From assembly GCA_020746875.1 (NCBI GenBank), contig JAGTJL010000001.1, positions 3,720,001-3,784,000 of the forward strand: 64,000 bases of DNA, written 5' to 3'. The notes beneath the pieces were generated by a model. That model worked only from the letters and a program-made list of their open reading frames with translations, had not been told where the DNA came from and did no database searches. Source of the stretch: Rhexocercosporidium sp. MPI-PUGE-AT-0058 (Eukaryota; Ascomycota; Leotiomycetes; Helotiales). Numbering within the stretch: position 1 is the first letter of the stretch; each line of letters opens with the position of its first letter. Positions 25,311 through 36,922 of the stretch are shown here, piece after piece. Made by a program: the position numbers and the translations under genes.

Positions 25311-27605
25311 GTTTATAAAAATAATTATTTATATATTAATAGTCTTTAGTTTAACGAATTATAAGCTTTTACCGCTATTATTCTTTTATTATTAAAGTTT
25401 TTTATTTAATTCTTTAACGTAGTAATATTAAATATTAGTTATTTATATTATACGTAATAAGTTAAACGTAGCTTTAGGTTACGAAAAAATATTAAGATAA
25501 GCTCCGTAGGCTCGTTGTGCAACGTATTACTTTTTTAAAGTGGCGTTTTTAATGACTTTGCCTTTACTGCCGGTTATATTTATTACTTTTTTTTAAATAA
25601 GTTATAGAGATTTAATTTATTATGTCTAGTTTAAATATATATTAATATTAATATTAAATGTAATTATTTTTTTATTAAATTTAAGAGTATAGTTTACCGT
25701 AAGCTCTTCTCGTGGTTTTGCTTTTTTTTCTAATTTTAATAGTTTTTTTTCTCTTTAATTATAAATTTGTCGTTTATTAAAAAAAAATATTATCGGTTTA
25801 TAAATTAACGACGCCAAAGTTGTTTTCGTTATTAATATATATAAAATAAAGGTTAAACGTTAAATTCTTAATATTTAATTTAACCTTATAATATTTATAT
25901 TATATATTAAATTAATAGTTTTTTAATTTTAATACTTTATATAATAGTTTTTTAACGTAAAAAAAGCAACCTTTTTATTAAGGTCCGCCCTTTAATATTT
26001 AGACGTAAATTTCGCGGATAAGTTTTATATTTAATTATATATAAGCTTAAGTTATATCCTATAAATAAAGCTTATACTTTAGGAATATTATTATTAAATA
26101 AAGTAGGATTCTTTAGCTTATGCGTTAAATTGTTAGTAATTAAGTTAATATAATCGCCTTTCTTTTATTATTATATATTTATACGACGAGTTTTAATTTC
26201 TTATAAGTATTTAGTGTGCTTACGTCCTTAACTTCGTCGACAAAGCGTAAGTTAAATATTTTAGCGTCGACGGGAATGTCGTAATAGTTTATAAACTTAA
26301 AAGTTTAGTTATTAATAAGTCCGTCGATTTCTTTTTATTATAAATATTCGTAATTTAATTTTCTATTAACGTATATAATAATATTATATTATATAATACG
26401 TAGTTTGCTTTTGCATTAGACAAGTATAAGAGTCACATTTAATAATATAACGTTGTTAATTAATTTTAATTATAATTCTTAATAATTTTTTTATAATAAT
26501 TTTACGTTACTTTATATTTATATTTTTATAAAAATAATTATATAAACGTTAAGCGTAAAGTTACGGTCTTATTATTAACTTATATAATGTAATCTTTTCC
26601 TTAAGTTATTAATAGCGTATATAATTTTATTTACTCGTTACTTTTCTTTTTAAGTCTCTTTTTATACGTTATAATCAAAGATTAAATTAATAAGTCCTTA
26701 ATAATTATTATACTTAATTCGTTGCGAGTATATAATACTTTATTAACTTATAATTATACGTTAAGCTTCCGAACTTTTACTATAGCTTTCTTATATACGG
26801 CGGTTTTCTCTAATATAGTTTTTAATAAAACATTATTTATTATTATACGAGAGAAGGCGCCGAAAACGAGTAATATTAATATTAAGCCGTTAAGTCCTAT
26901 TATATTATTAACTATTTTAAGAGCTATTTATAATGCGCTTTCGTTAAATAAGCTTAGTAATTTTAATTTAATAATATCGTAAATACGCTTTAGAATTATA
27001 TAATAACGCTTTACTTAATTAATAAAGTGATAAGCTTTCGTAAGGACAGGTTTTGTCGTAATTCTTATAAAAGTAGCGTATTAATTAAATTCGCTATTAA
27101 TAAATTAAAGCCCTTAATTATATATAAGTATATTTAGTAATCTTAAATACGTGTTTATTTAGCATTTCTTAATCTTCTCTTATACGTACTTTATTATTGT
27201 ATTTTTAAGTCATCTTTCGGCTTAAAAGCGTGTCGATTGGTTTATTATATAAACTATATTTATACCGTCAATTATAATAATATTAACGGATATATAATAA
27301 TTAAAGTCACCATTATCTCTTAAAGTAAAGCGGAATCTATTAAGTGATTTTCCGTGCTTTTAATATTTCTTATAATACTTAATTATATACTTTAATGTAT
27401 TTATATTAATATTATAACCTACTTTATTAAGAAGCTTTTAAAGGCGTTTTATTAACGAATAACCGAAACGCTTATAAAGACGGCGTATTTCCGGTTCCGT
27501 AAAATCATATTTATTTTATTTAATTAAGTCCGTAAGGAAATTATAAAGTAATTCGTTTTAAAAGAGTTAAGGGTGACTAAATCGTCGAATAATCGATACT
27601 TCTCT

Positions 27606-27890
27606 TTATTTGTCTTCTTTACGAAGTGTATTCGTTAAGTTATTAAAGTAAAGTCTGTTTTTATTTATATTAGCAAAAGAAAGTAAAAATAAAATTCTTA
27701 TATTAAAGACGTGAAATCGGAGGTTTTCTATTAATATATCGATGTTAATAAAGCCAATAAAAGTAGCGTCTCTAATGCCGAATTTAACATTAATCGTCAT
27801 AAATTCGTTAATTTCTATAAGGTACAGCTTATTATAAGCTAAGTACTAATTATAACCTATTATTAATCTACGGGCTGCGCCAGTATCGAT
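27606..27890 (-). pseudogene. Copia-B aspartic protease (ghost, longest readable part)
   Basis: The catalytic DTGAA motif is intact on the minus strand at 27873-27887. Downstream an uninterrupted stretch of 64 codons from 27800 to 27606 carries the second half of the domain (including FHVFNIRILFLLSFANI and YFNNLTN), which in fungal Copia polyproteins follows the protease active site. A TAG lies between the two. It is a remnant, not a gene, but is the best preserved protein segment in the repeat block. Confidence 0.8.
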
Positions 27891-30517
27891 TAAGATTCTA
27901 TGAAAATCACGTGAATTATATTGTGTTTATATTAATTCCGTAAGTAATTTTAATATCTTTTATTTTCTTAACTTAATATGTAATAAAGCCTAGTTTATAA
28001 GCCTTATAGTCATAATTTCGGCTTTTTCTTATGTAATTTCTTTATAAAATAACACTTTTAGTGCCTCTTTTTCGGAGTCGTATAACGTAAACGTATCGCT
28101 ATTACTAAAAGTAATATCTTCGGTAAAGAATTAGTCGTAATAATCTTTTTGTATTCCTTTATATTCGACGATAAATTATTAAAATCTTTTATTAAAACTC
28201 TTGCTAAATTTACCGTTAAATTTAATATTATTCCTGCGTTTTCATGCCTTTTTTATAGCGTTTTATTCGTATTATAAATACTTTATTAATTAATATCTTT
28301 GCTTTTTATATATAATATAATATTTTTTAAGCTTTTGCTTATATTTGCCGTAGTTTGACTTACCGTAAGTCTTATCTTTTAATCGATAATAATACTTACG
28401 GTCCGTAAAGAAAGTTTCGGGTATATTCGCGAAGCCGTAAACATATTTATACGTCTAAATAAAGTTCTTAAGCAAATTAATTAATTTCGTAAGTATTACG
28501 AGTAATACGGAATATATATTTTAATACTTTAATAAGTCTTAATATATTTATATAAGTTTGCTATATATAAAGTTATCGCTTTAGAGATTAAATATAAAGC
28601 TATAGCGTATATACGTAAGGTCGTTTAATATTTACGTAAAGTATTCCGTAAGGCTTTTATTTAAAGTCTTTTACTTATATACTTTAAAGCTAATTAAGTT
28701 TTATTTAATTAAATTCGCACGTTTAAAGCTCGCATTTTCAAAATAATAAGAAATAGCCTTTAATATATATATAAAAGTTTCCTAAAGATATATTAAGCTA
28801 TTATAATAATACGTTTATACGTCTTTTTATAATATTATTAAAAAGACTTTCGCATAATCGTTTCTGCTTACGTCAACTCTTATATAATAATCGTAAAAAA
28901 TATTAAGTTTAAGACTAAATATATCGCTAATATTAATATATTTATCTTTTATATAGTATATCTTTTTTAATTATATTAATTTTTATCCAAGTCCTTTATA
29001 TTCTTATATAAATAATAATAATAATAATAGCTTATTATAATAATCGTTAGTTTATTATCGTTATTATACGTTAAAATACTATTATACTCTCTGCTAAATC
29101 GGTTCCGTAGTTATACGCATATAAAGAGTAAAATAAGTTAGCTTTATATATTATATCTTCAGCATTCGCTGCTATTATTAATAAAATAATTCTTCTTAAT
29201 ATATGCGTGTATTTAAATACTTTAATTAAGCGGCGTAAGACAAAGGGCGTTAATTCTTTAAAAGTATTATAATTTATTATTTTATTATTAAATTTAAAAG
29301 TCGCGGCTTATATATTTTTAAATATAAAAGTCGCAGACTTAATTTTTTTAATATAAAGACTATAGACTTAGTGTTTCTTAATATAAAGGTCGAGCTTAAT
29401 TTATCGTTATTTATATTAATAATAAGCTATAATAGACCTTTAATAATTACGTAACTTATTTATTCTTTTTTAGTTATTGCGTAATATTTTAGTTTATTCT
29501 TTTATATTATAGCTTTATTTAATGTATTTTTTCTTAGCGATTCTTTAAGTAAATTTAATTAATTATTATCTTTTTTCTTTTAAATAGCTAAATAATATTA
29601 TTGTCTTTTTATTTCAGTGGTTCTTTTAATTATTAATAAGTCTAAAAAGTATCGGCAAGTAGTTCCGTAAAACTAACGTTAATTTTACGTAATTATAATA
29701 TTTATATTATTATATTTAAATTACTTATTTTAACGTTTTTTTAATCGATTTTTTATTAATTTATAAAGTCGTTGTGAAATTTATATCATAAGTCGTTATC
29801 TTAAAAGATTCCCTTTTTATATTATTTAATTCGTTTATAAAAATCGATATAATCGCTTTTTAATTATTTTAAATATAATAAGCTTTTATTACCTCGTCTT
29901 ATCGCGTATTTAAATTATTTTTCTTATTAACGACTGCTTTTTGTATTTATATATCGTTTTAATAGTAATTTATTAAAAAGTCGGTTAAATAATATATTAT
30001 ATTATAATTCCTCGCCCTCCGAGCTGTTTAAATTATAACAAAAGCGAGTTATATTTAAATAGGTCTACTTATCGTAAAGTAATCGAGGTTTAGTATTTCG
30101 TAATTATATAAGTATAAAAGTCTTTTTAAAGTATTATAACGGGGTAAAGTAAAATATTAAAGTCGGATTTCAAAGAATAATATATTTATACGCGCGTCGG
30201 TTTTTTCGTAAGGTTTATTATATAAGAAGTTATTTAATGAATTATTTTTACTATTTTTTATATTTTTATTTTTATTTTAAAGGCTTATTAATACGATTTC
30301 TCCCGGTAACCGCGTAAAATAATAGGAATCGTTAGCCAAACCTAGGGTTAATTTACTTTTACGAATTCAATTAATATAATTCTTTTCGGCAATTGCGTTA
30401 AATTATTATAATAATAAGTTTAAAGTATTACTTTTATAATATTTTTAATAATTCTCTTCTTTTATTATTTTTAATTAAATAACGCGATTTAAGTGCTTTA
30501 ATTTATAAATTAATTAA

Positions 30518-30810
30518 TATTAATTATATTATATTACTTATCCCTCCCGGTAATAAGTAATAACTTAATTAATTATAATAAGACTTGATTATATAATGTA
30601 AAGCTTTAGTTGTATTTTATATATTTATTTAAGTCTAAAGAGTTACTTTTAATATGTCGATAAAAGCTTTATATGTAAGAGGCTCTTATTATACGCTAGT
30701 CCTAAAGTAGCTAGCGTCAAGTGCTCTTTGTTTACCTCCTGCGATATGCAACCCCTGTATTAACTCATTCTCCGTATTTACGTGGTTCCGTAAATATTAT
30801 TATTCACACA
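30518..30810 (-). repeat. Copia-B 5' LTR (293 bp)
   Basis: Partner of 24513-24805. It ends TATTCACACA at 30810. Its last 120 bp keep several CA/TG words, in contrast to the partner. As the element is on the minus strand this is the upstream LTR. Confidence 0.85.
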
Positions 30811-31212
30811 AAAATAATTACTTTAATTTTATTAAAATTAAAATTTATTCGAATGCGATATCTAAGAAAGTAAGTTTAAGCGGCAGAAACGATGCGATAA
30901 GTATTAAGAAGTATAAAAATACTAATATAAATATAAAGAGACGCGTAAAGCTTTTTTAAGAGTATTATAGAAAAGAGTAATAAAATTATTAAAAAAGAAA
31001 AAAAAGAAAAAGAATAATAAAGTAGAAGATAATATTTAAAAGTATTAAGCGAGATAATTGTTTGATTTTAAAAGTAAGGTATAAGTTACTTAATAATTAC
31101 TTGTTTTTACTTAAATATATTTTCTTTTAAGTATTTAAAGTTTTAAAGTTATAATATTAATTCTTATTTCTTTACTCGAGGTCGAGCATGAGTTTTTTAA
31201 AAGAAAGACGCA
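30811..31212. other. AT-rich spacer, nothing recognised
   Basis: A/T-rich and purine-rich on the plus strand (runs of GAAAAAAGAAAAAGAA near 30,990-31,015). I see no open frame, no terminal repeat and no match to the elements beside it. It may be the remnant of another repeat. Confidence 0.5.
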
Positions 31213-31476
31213 TATAAGAGGGTTAACCTTAGAAGTTCATTTGTCACGTGATTGAGTTACTTTTTATTATATTTAAGATAGCTTTTAAGGTAATATCTTT
31301 TAATAATAATAACGATTTTTATTATTATAACTTTTCCTTCTTATTTAAATTATACATTTCCCTTTTCTTAATATATTATATACTTTAGTACTTATTAAAT
31401 GAGTATTTCTTACATTTACTTTCCGGCACTTGCTTTGCTACCCTCTTGTTATATGCTTGGTGTTTTCCCCTCCACA
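31213..31476 (+). mobile_element. Solo LTR, second copy, RIP-affected (264 bp)
   Basis: Homologous over its length to the solo LTR at 20851-21131, sharing GTCACGTGATTGAG, CTTTTCCTTCTT and the terminal TGTTTTCCCCTCCACA. Its left end reads TATAAGAGGG where the other has TGTGGTGGGG, all G-to-A. No internal region follows and flanking target duplications are not apparent. It sits at the outer edge of the AT-rich block. Confidence 0.78.
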
Positions 31477-32283
31477 TTATACCGCGGAAGCCTCGGCCTC
31501 CTTATACTGCGGGCCTAATCTTATAATAATACTACTACTAATAATAAGTATATATATAGCAAAGCGCCAACGAGCTCTCTTAAAGAACTCGAATATATTA
31601 AATAAAATAATATAATACTAATTTAATACACAACTGCGTAAACGTTTGATTATCCTTATATTCGCTCCTGTAGAGCTTTAAGGTATATTACACGATATTT
31701 ATTATTTCCGTAACTCAAGGAATTCAAGAATTACGTTAAATCCCGTGTTATTTCCTTTACATAATTCGCTTATTTCCATATGTCTTTATCGGTTAAAAAC
31801 TGCCACTAAAGATTTTTTAGTTTAAGCTATTATATAATAATTAAACGAACGGTACTAGAAAAGTAATTTAAAGTAATGATTGTTAATACGTTAAGGTGAT
31901 TATAGTATAATAAAATGACCAAAAGGTGCTGTAAAATCGCTAGTAATATTTAAATTCGTACAAAAGCTAATTATTTAGGAAAGCAGATTACTTCTTCTCT
32001 TTACTGTTTTTATAAGGGCAGTTGATTACGTAATTGACGTCAAGGGCACGGACCACCACACAAAGTCTCAGATCTGGATCCAGAGCCAGAGTAACCCAAC
32101 CCAGCCTCGACAATAACAAGGTAGTATACTATACCATACCAAGGTACAGCATATGCATATACAATGCGTGACGAAGCACCGTTATCTCCTACCTGACCAG
32201 TTCGCCAGGATTCTGTACGATCTAAAGTAGCTGAACCTAAATCGGTCTGATCAGTCTGATAGACCTGCATATCGACGCTGTTC
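31477..32283. other. Transition from repeat block to gene-bearing DNA
   Basis: The AT content falls in steps between 31,480 and 32,040, after which composition is ordinary. No gene recognised. The last 240 bases before the first gene are presumably its promoter and 5' leader; no clear TATA element or other site could be identified. Confidence 0.5.
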
Positions 32284-32301
32284 ATGTTCACAAAGGTCAA
32301 A

Positions 32302-33567
32302 ATGAGCAAAAAATACGTGCGCCAGGAGAAATCTCAACGCAAGCACCCCGTCGCCTCGAGTGCAAGCTCCCTCATAACAGCCCCCGTTGTCCCTACCGTT
32401 CCGAAAGAAAGACCTGGATGGAAAGGCCCAGGATTTATTAAGAAGACACCGAAGCAAGCGCAGCAATCTGGACAGTCCAACTCTGCCCGTGCAACCTCGA
32501 TCATTCAAGAGCAACGTCTCCCAATCCCACTCCAACAGTTGCTTCTCAATGTGCTTCAAAAAGCAGTCCCAGCGTGTCGGGATTATGAGATCCTCAAGCC
32601 AATGCTCCAGGAAATCAGACTGGCGCTTTCCAATGGTGCGTCTGACGGAGCATTTTCTCGGCCAGATTGGATGGATGCTTATGTCGTGCGGTGGAGTTCA
32701 ATCAGGGCATTAAGCTGTGCTACTGTTCTAGCGGCGATGTTTGATCTTGTTGCAGAAGATGTCTGGGTCCAGAACCTTCTGAAAGACAGACGTACCATCG
32801 AATCCCCGTCAAGAGCAACTTGTTTTGGAGGAGGACCAACAGAGCTGATGGCTTTTGCTGCTGTATTGCGCCATATTCGACCGCCTCTGACTGACCTGAA
32901 GAGTCCAGGTATAGTGCAACCCCAGACAGACGACGGATCTTCGGCAGTTCCAGAGGTAGCTGCGCCGATTATGAAGCTTCACTTGGTGGACAAAGCTAAC
33001 TGGACTCCGTCGGTTTTGTGTCTCGAAACGGGACTTCTGTCCCCACCGGTGCTTTCAAAATATGCCAGTCAATCGGCAAAACTCAACAACATTTCGTTTA
33101 TCCCTCCTGGTGATCTGAGCACCTCCTTATTACAAACCGACATTCTCGGAGCTAGTCAAGATGAATTAGCAGCCATCATTGGCTCAACACCATCGCTCAT
33201 CACGTTCTTTTTTACACTTGATGACTTACATACCACCTCAACCGCCAAAACTGCTGCTCTACTGCTCAAGTTGACACTTGTGGCACCTAAAGATAGCCTG
33301 CTTCTAGTTGTTGATAGTCCTGAGCCGCCCCCCAACGCTGCCGCCGGGGTCGAGGAAGCCGAGAACAAGAAACGGAGATATCGGATGGGTAAATGGCTGG
33401 ACTTAGTGCTCATGGACAAGTTTGTTTTTGCAGATGCACCTGGCAAACCAGCATGGAAATATCTTCTCAGGGACGAGGATCGGCTATTCAAGTTGGGGGA
33501 GGGACTCAAGTTTCCAATCAGTTTAGATCATGTCAGGTTCCAGATACATCTGTTCAAAAAGCAATAG
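32302..33567 (+). CDS. Bmt6-like SAM-dependent rRNA methyltransferase
   Basis: Intronless gene for about 421 residues; an in-frame ATG 18 bases upstream (32284) would add six. I prefer 32302 because it has A at -3 while 32284 has T. The N-terminal 60 residues are basic, proline-rich and probably disordered. From about residue 70 the protein resembles the fungal family of yeast Bmt6, which methylates a uridine of 25S rRNA using S-adenosylmethionine. The glycine-rich SAM-binding loop is visible as CFGGGPTELMAFAAVLRH (near residue 174), with an acidic residue in KLHLVDKANW about 55 residues later. A C-terminal domain ends SLDHVRFQIHLFKKQ. It acts presumably in the nucleolus. Family recognition is from memory of the motif pattern, so the exact target base is inference. 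It is the first intact gene beside the RIP block and shows no sign of RIP damage. Confidence 0.72.
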   Translation: MSKKYVRQEKSQRKHPVASSASSLITAPVVPTVPKERPGWKGPGFIKKTPKQAQQSGQSNSARATSIIQEQRLPIPLQQLLLNVLQKAVPACRDYEILKPMLQEIRLALSNGASDGAFSRPDWMDAYVVRWSSIRALSCATVLAAMFDLVAEDVWVQNLLKDRRTIESPSRATCFGGGPTELMAFAAVLRHIRPPLTDLKSPGIVQPQTDDGSSAVPEVAAPIMKLHLVDKANWTPSVLCLETGLLSPPVLSKYASQSAKLNNISFIPPGDLSTSLLQTDILGASQDELAAIIGSTPSLITFFFTLDDLHTTSTAKTAALLLKLTLVAPKDSLLLVVDSPEPPPNAAAGVEEAENKKRRYRMGKWLDLVLMDKFVFADAPGKPAWKYLLRDEDRLFKLGEGLKFPISLDHVRFQIHLFKKQ

Positions 33568-35217
33568 CAGAAAGGTATTTAACCAAAAATATCGCCGAAA
33601 ACTGCACATCTCCGGATACTTGATATTGGCCCTTTGCATAGCGCAGCACTTTTGATCATCAGAGTAAGGTACGCCGAATAATGGTGGGCGGCCGGATGCA
33701 TCACCTGTATTCAATTGGGCGTTTCACACCTCACTTTGCAATCTCTGCCCATGAAGCTATGACGTACTTACGCTCCCAGCGATCTTCCGAATATTTCTTG
33801 ACGCCCAGCCCTTCTTTCTAAGAATCTGACATTCGCAATAGTTCGGGGACTACTACATAAACTGATATCCTCACGTCAGACTCGTCACGAAAGGAATCGG
33901 CTCTCCTGGGCCAGACGAAGCTGCCAATTTCTCCGCTTCTGGAACGTCTAGTTGCGGGCGTAAATTGTGCCGTACCTAGTCTATGCCCAGGTACAATGGT
34001 CGAAAGTAACGTTGCCTGGGATCTGTTGAGCTGTTGTTGGCTTGTAGCCTACCTGTGGCCCCATAACGAGAGTTTTTGGAGTTGGTCAGAAATCCACGGA
34101 TACCAAAGACATACGTTTGGAAGACCGGAAAAACTCCAGCTCATTTGACCCAACCTGTCTGTGCGAAGAGAAGCACGGAATGAGAGGAATAGACAGATGG
34201 AAGAGAGACTAATAGCTTCGGACAAGGGAAAGTTAACCAGTCGACAATTCTGCTGCATGAGGATTTTTTGGAGTGCTTGACCCCCAGATGGGAACAGGGT
34301 CTGCCTGGCGGATCACTTGGACACAAATCACATACCCGGTGATCGAGAATTGCAAGCAACAAAGATGCAAACACACCAGAACTCATCGTCAATAAGTACG
34401 TGAAATACAGGGCAACTGAGCAGGTATAGTGGAGGCTGGAGAGACGTTGAAGTTGCCTGAGTAATGACGCAATTGGCAACTAGCACCATACCTACAATAA
34501 CAGAGAGCAACGACTCAACGAAGGAAAGTTACTACATGCGCGGGGAGCACAAGTAATTCACGAGAGCCGCCATAGTAATAGCCCAACCCGAACACCAAAG
34601 TCGGGAGGGATTGCTCCACAAACGTCGTGCGGGGTGTACAAGCTTAAAGGGACCTGCCGACTGAGTACTACTGAGCATCCACCTAGGAAATTTTACCTCA
34701 GGTGAAGGCTAGGTTACTGTAACTGTAAATTTGACTAAGTAGGTACTCCAACTCTAAACTTCAAGTCGGTGGACCTGTGAACTCGATACCACCACCACTC
34801 AGGTCGAATCTTGAACCTCATCTGCTGATAGAGCCGAAGCTACAAGCCGCTTCGATCGATCCCAATACCCCCCTACAGCTGAATTAGCGACATTGCTGAC
34901 ACTGGCGGGCCAGGGAGCAGTACTACTTCAAGACCCAAGTACATGCCAGCTACTACTATTCCCATTAGTGTCATCACAGAAAGCGGGGGAGGGTAGACAG
35001 CTTGCACTATAACGACCTTGGCGGTTGGGAACGAAACGTAGGGGATTGCGGAACTGCAGGATGGAAAGCCGTTAGAACTAGAATCGAGGGGAAACTCCCG
35101 CTACACATTGACTGCGGGTCAGCGTTGACTTACATAACGTTGTACAAGTATTCTTATATATACTTTGATTTCTCCCCTTTTACTTCCACAAACCCGGTCA
35201 ACTCTTCTTGTTGAAGC
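33568..35217. other. Intergenic, no gene recognised (1.65 kb)
   Basis: Normal base composition. Several short overlapping frames on the minus strand (34,049-34,510) do not resemble any family I know and overlap each other, so I take them as chance. It must hold the terminator of the methyltransferase gene and the promoter of the former dehydrogenase. Confidence 0.5.
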
Positions 35218-36922
35218 ATGTACCGCGCAGAAGCAAGTAGAACGTACCTGTTCTTCGGTACGACTATTAAGAAGGCCCTCGTATCCAACGGAGTTGGAAA
35301 GATCACGGTTGAAGATCGACCAAAGCCTCAAGTTCAAGATCCTAGTGATACTGTCATGAAGCTCACCCGGACTACAATCTGTGGAGTATGGTGAAGCCCT
35401 CCGACGAAAGGTCCTGGTTGTTCCATAGCCGAGCATGCGATTCGGTGTTTGACACTTCCTCTTGTGTAGTATTGAGAACATACACTGACTCCATGATTAG
35501 TCTGATCTCTATATCATCAAGGCAAGTCCAATCTCCCAGGGGGACAGGATAATTGGAAATGGGATGCCATTGGTTGCTGGTAGAGATCCAGATCGAAATG
35601 CGAGTCTCATTTCCAAATATCGCAGCTGCTCGTAAGAGCGTTAGCTGACTCTATTTTCTGACACGAGGGTCATGTCCCCACAGTTGAGCCAGGTTGAGTC
35701 ATTGGCCATGAGGGGTCGGAGTTGTGGAGAGCATCGGTACGGACGTAAAGAAATTCAAGGTTGGAGATCGCGTCTTGATTGCTTGTATAACTTCGTGTGC
35801 TACATGCAGTTTCTGTAAGCAAGGCAAGTTTGGACTGTGCAACTCTACGACTGGGGGTTGGAGACTGGGCCACACACATGATGGGACACAGGCAGAGTAA
35901 GAGGAGCCTAGGAAGGTGAACCCTCGATAATAGCTTGCTGATTGCGGTGGTGCAGTTATATAAAGATCTTGCATGCTGATGCGTCACTGCACGCGGTACC
36001 GAAAGGAGTTGACGAGCGTTCGTTGCTGGTGTTGAGTTATATCGTTGTAAGTGGATTGCATTGCATTAGCTTCGGTAGCTAACGAGTTTCGAAGCCTACT
36101 GGACTAGAATTTGGTTGGTCTTGTATTCGATATTTGGGTAAGTAACGACTGACGATTCGAAGGTGTCCTTCGAGGCGGAGTGAAGCTAGGATGCTCGGTG
36201 GAAATCGTTGGAGCAGGGCCTGTTGGCTTACCCGCTTTGTTGACTGCCCAACTCTACAGCCCGAGCATCACTGTCATGATTGACAAAGATGAAGGTCGCT
36301 TGAAAGTCGCAAAGAGGATGGGAGCAACCCACACAGTGAACCCAGATTCTACTAAGGACGGGCTCGAAGCAGCGACCAAACAGCACCACTGCGAAATTGA
36401 TGGATTCAATGTGGTTATTGAAGCCGTGGGAGTTCCAGCGACATTTGTAAGTCGCAAGCCATGGCGGTGACGTTGACTCTTGAAGACCTCTCCGAGGCTG
36501 TGCTGACGCAACGTCTCCTCAGTCTGCTTCCCAGGATCTAGTTGGTAAGGGAGGGGTCATCGCGAACGTCGGTGTTCATGGCATAAAGGTTGATTTGCGA
36601 CTTGAAGAGATATGGGGCCGAGGAATCCGTAAGTTCTGCTCTAGGATTGTCGCTACATGGCCCATATTAGTTGACGATTGCCATGGCGTTGGTGAACCCC
36701 AGTACCCTTCCAATGTTGATGAAGCTCTTTGAAGCTGGGAAGCTCAATACAAAAGCGATGACCACTCACGGTCAGTTATAATATCTCTGTGTATTCGCCG
36801 GAGCGTGGATTGACCTACCACTTTGTGGTGTAGATTTCAAGTTCTCAGAAATGCTGAAGGCGTACGATACCTTTGGAAAGGCTAGTGAAACTGGAGCCCT
36901 GAAAGTCAACATCGAGATGTAG
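35218..36922 (+). pseudogene. Zinc-dependent alcohol dehydrogenase pseudogene
   Basis: Homologous throughout to medium-chain zinc alcohol dehydrogenases. Readable parts: KKALVSNGVGKITVEDRPKP, TRTTICG, VPTVEPG, GHEG, the structural zinc cluster CATCSFCKQGKFGLC (near 35,800), the NAD-binding loop VGAGPVGL (near 36,210) and a C-terminal GALKVNIEM ending in TAG at 36920. Introns at 35897-35955, 36447-36522, 36629-36670 and 36771-36833 keep GT-AG ends. Damage: TGA at 35695-35697 inside VEPG(R)VIGHEG, a missing base right after GHEG (about 35,715), a frame mismatch at the 42-bp intron, loss of the catalytic region after TICG, and ATT (35266) where homologues usually begin with ATG. Several independent lesions argue against a single sequencing error. 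The ancestral enzyme would have oxidised or reduced short alcohols or aldehydes. Confidence 0.85.

Larger units (their letters stand above)
24513..30810 (-). mobile_element. Copia-B: full-length Ty1/Copia element, RIP-degraded
   Basis: About 6.3 kb bounded by two 293-bp direct LTRs (24513-24805 and 30518-30810). Ghost domains on the minus strand run, from high to low coordinate: gag (about 28,300-30,500), aspartic protease (27,606-27,890, DTGAA readable), presumed integrase, presumed RT, and RNase H (24,860-25,310). The protease and RNase H motifs are those of fungal Ty1/Copia polyproteins and differ from Copia-A. A target duplication is not clear; flanking AATAT and AAAAT may be decayed copies. 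Confidence 0.88.
1..31480. other. AT-rich RIP-mutated transposon block
   Basis: This block is very AT-rich. Reading line after line, CA and TG are rare and TA is very common, on both strands. That is the pattern expected when RIP converts CpA to TpA in repeated DNA. No reading frame longer than about 65 codons here looks genuine, yet protein motifs of Copia and Gypsy polyproteins can be read through the stops, with changes such as D to N, C to Y and Q to stop that G-to-A or C-to-T changes explain. Composition changes over about 31,480-32,040 into ordinary gene-bearing DNA. In living fungi such blocks are usually heterochromatic; that state is inferred, not seen. The block continues past the left edge. 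Confidence 0.93.

Noticed and set aside
26722..26982. Plus-strand open frame of 86 codons
   Set aside because: It is antisense to the pol region of Copia-B. The domain order of the element places its coding strand on the minus side.
32040..32559. Minus-strand frames under the start of the methyltransferase gene
   Set aside because: They are shadows of the plus-strand gene and its promoter.
34049..34510. Overlapping minus-strand frames of 60-112 codons
   Set aside because: Three frames cover the same bases, none with a domain I know or with splice support.
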